The notes under the pieces were generated by a model. The model had not been told where the DNA came from. It saw nothing but the letters and a program-made list of their open reading frames with translations, and searched no databases. Below, piece after piece: positions 52,864 to 61,625 of a stretch of 64,000 bases of DNA. Made by a program: the position numbers and the translations under genes. The stretch's first letter is position 1, and each line of letters opens with the position of its first letter. Origin of the DNA: Pseudocitrobacter sp913778145 (GTDB lineage: Bacteria; Pseudomonadota; Gammaproteobacteria; Enterobacterales; Enterobacteriaceae); contig JALNTX010000001.1 of NCBI GenBank assembly GCA_035726825.1, forward strand, positions 248,001 through 312,000, written 5' to 3'.

Positions 52864-54534
52864 ATGAAATTAGCTAAATCCGTATTTCTGCTCGCTTTAC
52901 TTCACGCCGGGCAGGCGCTCGCGACAGGCGTCACAGCCGACCCGGAACTGACCGGCGCCGCACCGCTATCGCCGCTCATCAGCGGGCAAAGATCGCCTGC
53001 GGTGAATAATGGTTTTGATAACACGCAGCCGATGATGGAAGCCCCGGCGCTAAGCCGTATGTTCGGCGCACAGTTATTTAACGGCACCAGCGCCGACAGC
53101 GGCACCAGCATCGGTTTTAACCCAAGCTATGTGATTTCTCTGGGCGATACCATCCAGGTACGTCTGTGGGGCGCGTTTAACTTCGACGGCGCACTGCCGG
53201 TCGACCCGAAAGGCAATATCTTCGTGCCGAATATCGGGCCGCTGAAAGTAGCAGGCGTGCCGAACGGGCAGCTCAATGGCCTGGTCACCGCCAAGGTGAA
53301 AGAGGTTTATCAGTCTAACGTCAACGTCTATGCCTCGCTGTTGCAGGCGCAGCCGGTGAAAGTGTTCGTGACGGGCTACGTCAAAAACCCCGGCCTGTAC
53401 GGCGGCGTAGCGTCCGATTCGTTGCTCTCTTATCTGAGCAAAGCAGGCGGCGTGGACAGCGAGCGCGGCAGCTATGTTGACATCACCATCAAGCGCGGCA
53501 AATCGACGCGTTCCCGCGTCAACCTGTATGACTTCCTGCTCAACGGCACGCTGAATCTGTCGCAGTTCTCTGACGGCGATACCATCGTGGTCGGCCCGCG
53601 AAAATATACCTTCAGTGTCGATGGCGACGTTTATAACAGCTACGACTTCGAATTCGCCAGCAGCGCCATTTCGGTAGAAGAAGCGTTGAGCTGGGCGCGG
53701 CCAAAACCGGGCGCTACCCACTTCACCATCGTTCGCCAGCAGGGCACGGTAAAACGCACGGAATATTATCCGCTAAGCGGCGCCGCAGGCCGCACGTTGC
53801 AGGACGGCGACAAACTGATCGTCAGTTCTGACCGCTACGCCGGCACCATTCAGGTGCGCATCGAGGGCGCGCACTCCGGCGAGCACGCGCTGGTGCTGCC
53901 TTACGGCGCCAGCATGAAGCAGGTGCTCACACAGTTGCGCCCGAACAGCATGTCGCAGATGAACAGCATTCAGCTTTATCGCAGCTCTGTCGCCATCCGG
54001 CAAAAAGAGATGCTTAACCTTGAGCTGCAAAAGCTGGAGCAGGCGTCGCTCTCTTCGCAATCATCCACCCAGGAAGAAGCGCAGCTTCGCATGCAGGAAG
54101 CGCAACTGGTCAGCCGTTTTGTGGCGAAAGCGCGTCAGGTGGTGCCGAAAGGCCAGGTGGTGCTGAATGAGAAAAACCTCGATTCCGTGCTGCTGGAAGA
54201 TGGCGATGTCATCACCATCCCGGAGAAAACATCGCTGGTGATGGTACACGGCGAAGTGCTATTCCCGAACGCCATCAGTTGGGAAGAGAAGCTTGACGCT
54301 GACGATTACATCGAGAAATGCGGCGGCCTGACGCAGAAATCCGGTCAGTCGAAAATCATCGTGATTCATCAGGACGGCTCTGCGGTGGATGCTGACGACG
54401 TCGGCGCGCTGGCGGCAGGCGATGAAATTATGGTTCTGCCGAAGTACGAATCGAAAAACATCGAAGTGACACGCGGCATCTCCACCATTCTTTATCAACT
54501 GGCGGTGGCGGCGAAAGTCATTCTGGATATTTAA
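52864..54534 (+). CDS. kpsD: KpsD, outer polysaccharide export protein
   Basis: 556 aa (E. coli 558). Periplasmic/outer-membrane polysaccharide export protein (OPX) that carries capsule through the periplasm to the surface. Signal peptide about 1-20 (MKLAKSVFLLALLHAGQALA|TG). The Poly_export domain starts at YVISLGDTIQVRLWGAFNF (about 90-108). SLBB-type repeats follow (VFVTGYVKNPGLYGG, VRIEGAHSGEHALVL, VMVHGEVLFPNAI). Unlike Wza it has no lipobox Cys, as is usual for KpsD. Followed after 21 bp by kpsC; kpsU is not between them. Confidence 0.95.
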   Translation: MKLAKSVFLLALLHAGQALATGVTADPELTGAAPLSPLISGQRSPAVNNGFDNTQPMMEAPALSRMFGAQLFNGTSADSGTSIGFNPSYVISLGDTIQVRLWGAFNFDGALPVDPKGNIFVPNIGPLKVAGVPNGQLNGLVTAKVKEVYQSNVNVYASLLQAQPVKVFVTGYVKNPGLYGGVASDSLLSYLSKAGGVDSERGSYVDITIKRGKSTRSRVNLYDFLLNGTLNLSQFSDGDTIVVGPRKYTFSVDGDVYNSYDFEFASSAISVEEALSWARPKPGATHFTIVRQQGTVKRTEYYPLSGAAGRTLQDGDKLIVSSDRYAGTIQVRIEGAHSGEHALVLPYGASMKQVLTQLRPNSMSQMNSIQLYRSSVAIRQKEMLNLELQKLEQASLSSQSSTQEEAQLRMQEAQLVSRFVAKARQVVPKGQVVLNEKNLDSVLLEDGDVITIPEKTSLVMVHGEVLFPNAISWEEKLDADDYIEKCGGLTQKSGQSKIIVIHQDGSAVDADDVGALAAGDEIMVLPKYESKNIEVTRGISTILYQLAVAAKVILDI

Positions 54535-54555
54535 CGCACGAATGCAGGGAGCATT

Positions 54556-56565
54556 ATGATCGGCGTCTATTCCTCGGGGATTTGGAAAATCCCCCATCTG
54601 AGTCAGCTACTCGGCAAACCGTGTCGTAAGCTGTCCGTTAGCGGGGCCATTCCCGGCGACATTTCCGCCGTCGCCGTTTGGGGAATGAAAGACAACACCA
54701 CGCTGCCCGCCGCCAAAGCGCGGGCGGCGGATTTACCGCTGCTGCGCCTGGAAGATGGCTTTATTCGCTCGCTCGGGTTGGGGGTGAATGGCCATCCGCC
54801 GCTCTCTATCGTGGTTGATGACCTTGGCATTTACTACGATGCCAGCCGCCCGAGCAGGCTGGAGCGGCTTATCCATAAAGAACGTGAAGAAAACAGCCAC
54901 GCAGCAGAGGCGCAGTCGGCCATCGACCTCATCGTGAGCGGTGATTTATCGAAGTACAACCACGCGCTGCCCTTCCCTGCTGCCGCGCATAACAAGCCGA
55001 TTGTGCTGGTCATCGACCAGACACACGGCGATGTGTCGATTACCCTGGGCGGAGGATCGGCGCAAAGCTTTAGCACTATGCTTACCGCCGCCTGTGAAGA
55101 AAACCCGGACGCCGAGATTTGGGTCAAAACGCATCCCGACGTATTGAGCGGGAAAAAGCAGGGATATCTTACGGACAGCTTCAGCGACCCGCGCATTCGT
55201 CTGCTGGCGCAGGACGTTAGCCCGCAGTCGCTGCTGCGCTGTGCGAGCCGCGTATATACCGTGACCTCGCAATACGGCATTGATGCGCTGATGGCCGGGA
55301 AACCGGTAACCTGCTTTGGCCTACCGTGGTATGCCGGTTGGGGGCTGACGGACGATCGCCACCCACTGGCGGAGTCATTAACCGAAAGGCGCGGCCAGGC
55401 GACGCTGCTGCAACTAATTGGCGCGGCACTGCTGCGCTATCCCCGCTATCTCGATCCCTACACGCATAAACGCGGCACCCTGTTCGACGTGCTGCACGCG
55501 CTCCAGCTACAACGCCAGCACATGATTTCACGCAGCGGCCACCTGTGGGTGCCCGGCCTGACGCTGTGGAAGAGCGCCATCATGAAAACCTTTCTCAAAA
55601 CGCCGGAAAACACGCTGAATTTTGATAAGAAATCGCACGCCGCCACCGCCTGCGTGGTGTGGGGCGTGAACGGCGAAGCCAAATTCAGCCAGGCGGCGCA
55701 GGCACAGCATCTGCCGATTTGGCGAATGGAAGACGGTTTCCTGCGCTCAAGCGGGCTAGGTTCCGACCTGCATATGCCGCTGTCGCTGGTGCTGGATAAA
55801 ACAGGGATTTACTACGACGCCCGCCGCGCCAGCGACCTGGAAACGTTGCTTAACCATTCGATGCTACGTACCGATGAACGCGAGCGCGCGCTGGCGCTTC
55901 AGGAGACGCTGGTCAGCAACAAACTGAGTAAATATAACCTGGGCAAAGGCTGGCAGCGGCCCGAGGCCGCCGGCAGCAAACGCCTGCTGCTGGTGCCCGG
56001 CCAGGTGGAGAACGACGCCTCCATCGCCACGGGCACCATCGATATTCAAAGCAACCTGGCGCTGCTGCGCACCGTGCGCGAGCGTAACCCGTCGGCATTT
56101 ATCGTTTATAAGCCGCACCCTGACGTACTGGCAGGCAATCGCCCCGGCCACATTGATACCGACGTGGTGGCGCATCTGGCGGACTGCGTCGCCACGGATG
56201 CCGACATCATCGACTGCATTACCGCCTGCGATGAACTGCACACCATGACCTCGCTTTCCGGGTTTGAAGCGCTGATGCATGGCAGGACCGTGTACTGCTA
56301 CGGCCTGCCGTTTTACGCGGGTTGGGGATTAACCCACGACGAACATACCTGCGCGCGGCGCAACCGCACGCTCACCCTGGCAGACCTGATTTATCAGACG
56401 CTGATTGTTTACCCCACCTACATCCACCCGCAGGAGAAGCGCGTGCTGCCGGTAGAAGAGGCCGCGGCGTGGCTGATGGAGCAGACAAGGCCAGAAAAAA
56501 AAACACATACCATCACGCGATGGGTGCGTAAGGGCGTGAATCTTTATCGGGTGAAATTTAATTAA
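54556..56565 (+). CDS. kpsC: KpsC, dual beta-Kdo glycosyltransferase
   Basis: 669 aa (E. coli 675). Cytoplasmic enzyme extending the poly-beta-Kdo linker on lyso-phosphatidylglycerol that anchors ABC-dependent capsules. Two homologous transferase halves are visible: EDGFIRSLGLG, GIYYDASRPSRLE, WVKTHPDVLSGKKQGYL and GLPWYAGWGLTDD in the N-terminal half; EDGFLRSSGLGSD, GIYYDARRASDLE, YKPHPDVLAGNRPGH and GLPFYAGWGLTHDE in the C-terminal half. They alternate beta-2,4 and beta-2,7 Kdo linkages in characterised homologues. Its presence predicts a Kdo-linker, ABC-exported polymer. Confidence 0.96.
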   Translation: MIGVYSSGIWKIPHLSQLLGKPCRKLSVSGAIPGDISAVAVWGMKDNTTLPAAKARAADLPLLRLEDGFIRSLGLGVNGHPPLSIVVDDLGIYYDASRPSRLERLIHKEREENSHAAEAQSAIDLIVSGDLSKYNHALPFPAAAHNKPIVLVIDQTHGDVSITLGGGSAQSFSTMLTAACEENPDAEIWVKTHPDVLSGKKQGYLTDSFSDPRIRLLAQDVSPQSLLRCASRVYTVTSQYGIDALMAGKPVTCFGLPWYAGWGLTDDRHPLAESLTERRGQATLLQLIGAALLRYPRYLDPYTHKRGTLFDVLHALQLQRQHMISRSGHLWVPGLTLWKSAIMKTFLKTPENTLNFDKKSHAATACVVWGVNGEAKFSQAAQAQHLPIWRMEDGFLRSSGLGSDLHMPLSLVLDKTGIYYDARRASDLETLLNHSMLRTDERERALALQETLVSNKLSKYNLGKGWQRPEAAGSKRLLLVPGQVENDASIATGTIDIQSNLALLRTVRERNPSAFIVYKPHPDVLAGNRPGHIDTDVVAHLADCVATDADIIDCITACDELHTMTSLSGFEALMHGRTVYCYGLPFYAGWGLTHDEHTCARRNRTLTLADLIYQTLIVYPTYIHPQEKRVLPVEEAAAWLMEQTRPEKKTHTITRWVRKGVNLYRVKFN

Positions 56566-56582
56566 TTAGCGAGGGCTGCGGC

Positions 56583-57827
56583 ATGGACAGCACAGCAATG
56601 AGCAAATTACTGGCGGGTAAGCGCTATCTGCTTTTACAGGGGCCGATGGGGCCGTTCTTTGCCGACCTGGCCGACTGGCTGGAGAGCAAAGGCCGCGAAG
56701 CGATGAACGTGGTTTTTAACGGCGGCGATCGCTTTTACTGTCGGCACCGCCCGATGCTGCATTATGACCAGACGCCCGAGCATTTTGCCCACTGGCTGAA
56801 AGAGACGTGGAAAACCTATCCCTTTGATACATTAGTCTGTTTTGGAGATTGCCGACCGCTACACCAGGCCGCCCGGCAATGGGCGCAGGCCAAAGGGCTG
56901 CGTTTTCTGGCGTTTGAAGAGGGTTACCTGCGCCCGCACTTTATTACCCTTGAGGAGGGCGGCGTCAACGCCTACTCCTCCCTTCCCCGCGACCCGGAGT
57001 TTTATCGCCAACTGCCCGAACTGCCGCCGCGTAATATCCAGCCGCTAAAACCCTCGACCCGCTTACGCTACTGGCATGCGACGTGGTACTACCTGGAAGG
57101 CTGGTTTCACCGCCACGACTACCCGCTGTATCGACACCACAAGTCTTTCTCGCCGTGGTATGAGATGCGCTGCTGGATCCGCGCATGGCGGCGCAAACAC
57201 TGGTATGCGTTTAAAGAGCGCGACGTGCTGCCCCGGTTACAGACGCAGTTGGACAAGCGCTACTATCTCGCCATTCTGCAGGTGTATAATGACAGCCAGA
57301 TCCGCAACCACAGCGGCTATGCGGACGTGCGCGATTACATTAACGACGTAATGTACTCCTTTGCCACCAAAGCGCCTGCGACCAAGTTTTTGGTGTTCAA
57401 ACACCATCCGATGGATCGCGGCCATCGCCTGTATCGCCCGCTAATCAATAAGCTCAGTAAGAAATACGGTATTCGCAACCGGGTGCTGTACGTGCACGAC
57501 CTTCCGATGCCGGAGATGCTAAAGCATGCTAAAGCGGTGGTGACGATTAACAGTACGGCGGGCCTGTCGGCGTTGATTCACAACAAGCCGCTGAAGGTGA
57601 TGGGCGATGCCCTGTACGATATGAAAGGCTTAACGTATCAGGGGCATCTGCATCAGTTCTGGACGGCGGACTTTCAGCCGGATATGGGGTTGCTGGCGAA
57701 GTTCCGCAGTTATCTGCTGGAGACTACGCAGATAAATGCGGTGTTTTATGAAAACAATAAACCAGTAGTCTTACGCTCAAAAAAAACTGACTTCACTCAT
57801 TATTTTATTGATGATGAAGTCAGATAA
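56583..57827 (+). CDS. kpsS: KpsS, initiating Kdo transferase of the capsule linker
   Basis: 414 aa (E. coli KpsS 389; the extra residues are mostly at both termini). It adds the first beta-Kdo to lyso-phosphatidylglycerol. Conserved blocks: KRYLLLQGPMGPFFADLADWLES, VVFNGGDRFYCRHRP, CFGDCRPLHQAA, AFEEGYLRPHFITLEEGGVNAYSSLPRDP, FKHHPMDRGHRLYRP and TINSTAGLSALIHNKPLKVMGDALYD. Convergent with the large glycosyltransferase gene; the two stops are 23 bp apart with no clear hairpin. Confidence 0.95.
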   Translation: MDSTAMSKLLAGKRYLLLQGPMGPFFADLADWLESKGREAMNVVFNGGDRFYCRHRPMLHYDQTPEHFAHWLKETWKTYPFDTLVCFGDCRPLHQAARQWAQAKGLRFLAFEEGYLRPHFITLEEGGVNAYSSLPRDPEFYRQLPELPPRNIQPLKPSTRLRYWHATWYYLEGWFHRHDYPLYRHHKSFSPWYEMRCWIRAWRRKHWYAFKERDVLPRLQTQLDKRYYLAILQVYNDSQIRNHSGYADVRDYINDVMYSFATKAPATKFLVFKHHPMDRGHRLYRPLINKLSKKYGIRNRVLYVHDLPMPEMLKHAKAVVTINSTAGLSALIHNKPLKVMGDALYDMKGLTYQGHLHQFWTADFQPDMGLLAKFRSYLLETTQINAVFYENNKPVVLRSKKTDFTHYFIDDEVR

Positions 57828-57850
57828 TTATTGGAAAACTATTTTACATT

Positions 57851-60800
57851 TTACATTTTACACATTAATTTTAGCTTTCTTAACATATCAATTCCTTCTT
57901 GTTTTGCATTTATCGGTGATAAATTCAAATAATTTTTCCAACTAAACAACGCGTCTTCCCAGTCATCGTTAAGCTGTGCTAGCTCTGTTCTTAAATACCA
58001 TGCCACTTCATTATACTCTAACTCGCAAGCTTTTAAATAACGGTAAGGTGTTTTGAAATCTCCAACATTTCTTAAACAAACGCACTGATAATAGACACTA
58101 TCAATAGTACAAGTCATTATTGAATCGAACAATAAATTTGCATCCACCCATCGTTCAACAACCATATAAGTTAGAGCCAGATAATATTTTTGCTCATCAT
58201 TAAAATTAGCATCAAAGTGGATAGCATTAATTTCATCTTTTACATTATTAGCATTACCTAGCTCTTTCTGTGACTTAACAAAATAATAAACAAATTCAAT
58301 TGGTAAAGATGAAAAATCAAAACACGCTGATTTTAATTGAGAAACAACTTCCCCCCACTTTCTGTTTTCAAATTCTAATCTAGCGATTTCAAATCGACAG
58401 AATATATCATTTTTCACTTCGTTTTCAAAGGCAACAAGAACTTCATGTGATTCTTTCAACATCCCCATTTTTGTAAAAGCATATGCCTGTAATAACAGCA
58501 AGTTAAGATTCACTTTATAATCAGATAGTTCTGTTCCATCACCTTCACCCACATGAAATGTTTTGCAACTCTGAGATATAGCCTTGTAATCATTCAAAGA
58601 GAAGGAAATACATGTATCAATAAATTCATTCTCTCGTTCAAAATCACTTGATAAAACAGATAATTTAGCCGTTTCTTTCGCATGCGCCAAACAGAAACAA
58701 TAAAGCTCGTTAGAAATTATTCCTTTTCCAATAAACTCCCAATCCTCTATAGCTTCCTTCCATCTATTAGCTGCCATATTTAAATGTGCGCGTTCTTCTA
58801 TGATAGTAACATTAGCACACAAAGAACCATCGCTATCTATAATTTCATTTAATAGCTGTTTGGCATAAGATATTTTACCCTGTTTCCTAAGTGCAACAAT
58901 CAGAGATAATTTATCATCAATATCAATGCTTTCACTTAAGGATAGATATTTCAACCATCTTTTTTCAGCTAATGCCCACTGTTCATATTGCAAAGCTTTT
59001 ACTGCATATGACCTAATAATATCAAGATCACAAAAATCAGTTGATAAAGGCGCATCAAGAGATTTTATTGCAGAATATATTCTCTCACAATTCTTTCCAT
59101 CACGAAAAGGGATGGTTCGACTAATTCTATCAAGAACTTCAATCGACGGATTTGCATCATTAAGTAAGATTACTTCTAACTGCTCAAGTAATTCACTCTG
59201 CGTTGTAACTACGGGTCCAAACCCATGCTTGCGATAATCAAAATATCCCTTACTGAGTATATGACCGCCAGAAAAAAACTCATCTTCATCGAATTGATAA
59301 TATAATGTTGATTTTCCTTGCACAGCCATTTCAAAGGCCACGGATGAATAATCTGTAATCATCACAGAAGACTTTCTGAACACTTCTTGTATACTATTAT
59401 CTTGGTGCGTTATAATTTCAATATAGTTAGGAATATCGAAATAACTCAAGTAAGGTGAAATATTAGCATGTGGAAAAAAAGCCAACTTAAATCCATTTGA
59501 ATCAGCAATATACTTCAGTTTTTCAGAATGTAAAAAATCATACCAATGACGGGCATATGCAGTATCCATAAAGTTTGTATTATATGCTCGTTCATTCCCC
59601 ATACCGATAGCATCACCAACTATGTTATGCCTCCACGTTGGCATTATTATTACTTTTCTTTCGGTTAAACTTTCTTTATTTAATAATGAATCATGTCTTG
59701 GCAATCCTGTAAGAACAACTTCTTTTTTTCCATAAAAATATGATGACTCGTCACTTACAATAGACTCATATTCAAATGGTGATGTTGTAATAAAACAGTC
59801 TATATTATCCTTTAAGTTTAACCACCTTGATAAATCATTGATTATCACGCCGTGCTGTAAAAATACGAAATGTCGGTCCTCTAACATTTTTGGACATAAA
59901 TAATTAGTAACATATTTATCAGCATGAGAGCTAATTACTTTATCACATCCACCTAATATCAAATCATGCTCTTCCGAGCCAAATTCAATTAAATTAAACC
60001 CTTCATCTTCCAAAGATTTCCAGTGAAAAGAGTTTTTCCGCAATGCAAAGAATATACTCTGTTTTGGATGGTTTTCTTTTACATATCGATATAGATGTTC
60101 CGCGTTATCATCAGCTTGAGAATCCCTATCCATGAATAACCATGAACCATGATATTTACTTAAAGTTTTTAAATTTGGTTTAATTTTTTCGAAAGATTTA
60201 ATTATGTCAATAATTTTGAATGGCGACTGACTTTGCTTCCCAAATGTGGAAAGTCTAGTCGGTAAGTTAGATACTTGACAAGAGATAGCATTTGAATTAG
60301 AAACTGACACCCATAACCGGCGCTCAAATATAAACTTTTCACCAAGAAAGTCATGCTTAATTGTTTTCGCATAAAGAGGAATAACATCGTTATTATCAAT
60401 AACTATCTGTTCAAGACCAACCTGATCACAAAAATAGCGAAGCTGAATTAATTGTTTTCTGCTATCATAGCGCTCAACATAGACAATTTGAAAATCTGGG
60501 CAATCATTTTTAAAAAATGATAACATTCCTATCTTGTAAAAAAACCAACAACCAGCCAACTCGAAATCTATTATTGTTTTCTTATCAATATACTTAAATA
60601 TTTCAAAGAGATTACTTCTGTAAACATGAAGCTCTTCATCAGACAAAAAAGAAACTTTATTTTTATTATTGATTAAATACTTTAAATTCCAAACAATTTC
60701 ATACAAAATGGTTCTTTGAATATGTACAGGTACAAAACCAAACTTATCATTGTAATCAAGTAGTATCTTTAAATATCCATTTTCTACAACTTTTGTATAT

Positions 60801-61624
60801 CTTTCTACTTTTGTCCATGAGGTATCTAATGTAGAGGTTCCATCCTCTCTCTTTCGATAAAAATATTTAGCCGTTTTGAGAAAAGCAATATTACCACTAT
60901 TAACATACATTAAATAATCGGCATTAAATTTACCATCTTCAAAGTTAGGTTTAACATCTAAAGGGAATCTCACACTGTTTTCATTTATAATATCAGTTCT
61001 AAAAATGACAGAGTTACAGTACAACTGAATGTTATTTCCGAACTTATCATAAGGAATGGAAACATTACCTTTATTATATTTATATCTTAAAGGATGGGAA
61101 TCTTTATAGATTTTTTTATTCTCAAGATAAAAAATAACATTACATGCAAGGAACGAATGCTGCCTATTTTTATTCTCGTTTAAAAAGCTATCTATCTCAT
61201 AGAAGTATTCATAATCTATAAAATCATCGGGATCGATAAAGGTCACCCATTCAGATTTTACATAACTCAAACCAAGATTACGTGCAGAAGATTGACCTCC
61301 ATTTTCTTTATGTATATAAGTGATATTATCTGGATATCTTTTACTCCATTTCCTTATTATTTCAGATGAATTATCAGTAGAGCCATCATCAACCATAATT
61401 AGATGAATATGTTTCTTAAAGTTTAACTTTTGTTCAGTTACGCTTTTAAAAAAATCATCAAGGTAACGACCAACATTATATACGGCCGATACAACTGAAT
61501 ATTGATAGTGCCCATCTATTTTTTTAGAATAAACATGTGCAAACTTTTTTTTCTGTTTTAATAACATATCGCTAAAAAAAAGATTTGGATCACGAATCAG
61601 CTTTTTCAACTTTCTATTTAACAT
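57851..61624 (-). CDS. Large capsule polymerase: GT2 + CDP-glycerol glycerophosphotransferase-like + repeat domain
   Basis: 1257 aa, strongly AT-rich, unlike the flanking kps genes. N-terminal tag RKLKKLIRDPNLFFSDML (4-21). GT-A/GT2 domain about 41-260, with VDDGSTDNS at 78-86 and DPDD at 131-134 (nucleotide-sugar/metal site). TagF-like glycerophosphotransferase domain about 495-860: FLQHGV (His591), FFPHAN (His719), MITDYSSVAFEMAV; the two His match the catalytic pair of TagF polymerases. About 870-1257 is helical TPR-like sequence (QALQYEQWALAEKRWLKYL, NRWKEAIEDWEFIGKG, LNDDWEDALFSWKNYL). Comparable GT-A/TagF-like/TPR polymerases build glycerol-phosphate capsules in Neisseria and Actinobacillus. 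Exact donor sugars unknown. Confidence 0.85.
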   Translation of the reverse strand: MLNRKLKKLIRDPNLFFSDMLLKQKKKFAHVYSKKIDGHYQYSVVSAVYNVGRYLDDFFKSVTEQKLNFKKHIHLIMVDDGSTDNSSEIIRKWSKRYPDNITYIHKENGGQSSARNLGLSYVKSEWVTFIDPDDFIDYEYFYEIDSFLNENKNRQHSFLACNVIFYLENKKIYKDSHPLRYKYNKGNVSIPYDKFGNNIQLYCNSVIFRTDIINENSVRFPLDVKPNFEDGKFNADYLMYVNSGNIAFLKTAKYFYRKREDGTSTLDTSWTKVERYTKVVENGYLKILLDYNDKFGFVPVHIQRTILYEIVWNLKYLINNKNKVSFLSDEELHVYRSNLFEIFKYIDKKTIIDFELAGCWFFYKIGMLSFFKNDCPDFQIVYVERYDSRKQLIQLRYFCDQVGLEQIVIDNNDVIPLYAKTIKHDFLGEKFIFERRLWVSVSNSNAISCQVSNLPTRLSTFGKQSQSPFKIIDIIKSFEKIKPNLKTLSKYHGSWLFMDRDSQADDNAEHLYRYVKENHPKQSIFFALRKNSFHWKSLEDEGFNLIEFGSEEHDLILGGCDKVISSHADKYVTNYLCPKMLEDRHFVFLQHGVIINDLSRWLNLKDNIDCFITTSPFEYESIVSDESSYFYGKKEVVLTGLPRHDSLLNKESLTERKVIIMPTWRHNIVGDAIGMGNERAYNTNFMDTAYARHWYDFLHSEKLKYIADSNGFKLAFFPHANISPYLSYFDIPNYIEIITHQDNSIQEVFRKSSVMITDYSSVAFEMAVQGKSTLYYQFDEDEFFSGGHILSKGYFDYRKHGFGPVVTTQSELLEQLEVILLNDANPSIEVLDRISRTIPFRDGKNCERIYSAIKSLDAPLSTDFCDLDIIRSYAVKALQYEQWALAEKRWLKYLSLSESIDIDDKLSLIVALRKQGKISYAKQLLNEIIDSDGSLCANVTIIEERAHLNMAANRWKEAIEDWEFIGKGIISNELYCFCLAHAKETAKLSVLSSDFERENEFIDTCISFSLNDYKAISQSCKTFHVGEGDGTELSDYKVNLNLLLLQAYAFTKMGMLKESHEVLVAFENEVKNDIFCRFEIARLEFENRKWGEVVSQLKSACFDFSSLPIEFVYYFVKSQKELGNANNVKDEINAIHFDANFNDEQKYYLALTYMVVERWVDANLLFDSIMTCTIDSVYYQCVCLRNVGDFKTPYRYLKACELEYNEVAWYLRTELAQLNDDWEDALFSWKNYLNLSPINAKQEGIDMLRKLKLMCKM

Positions 61625-61625
61625 C

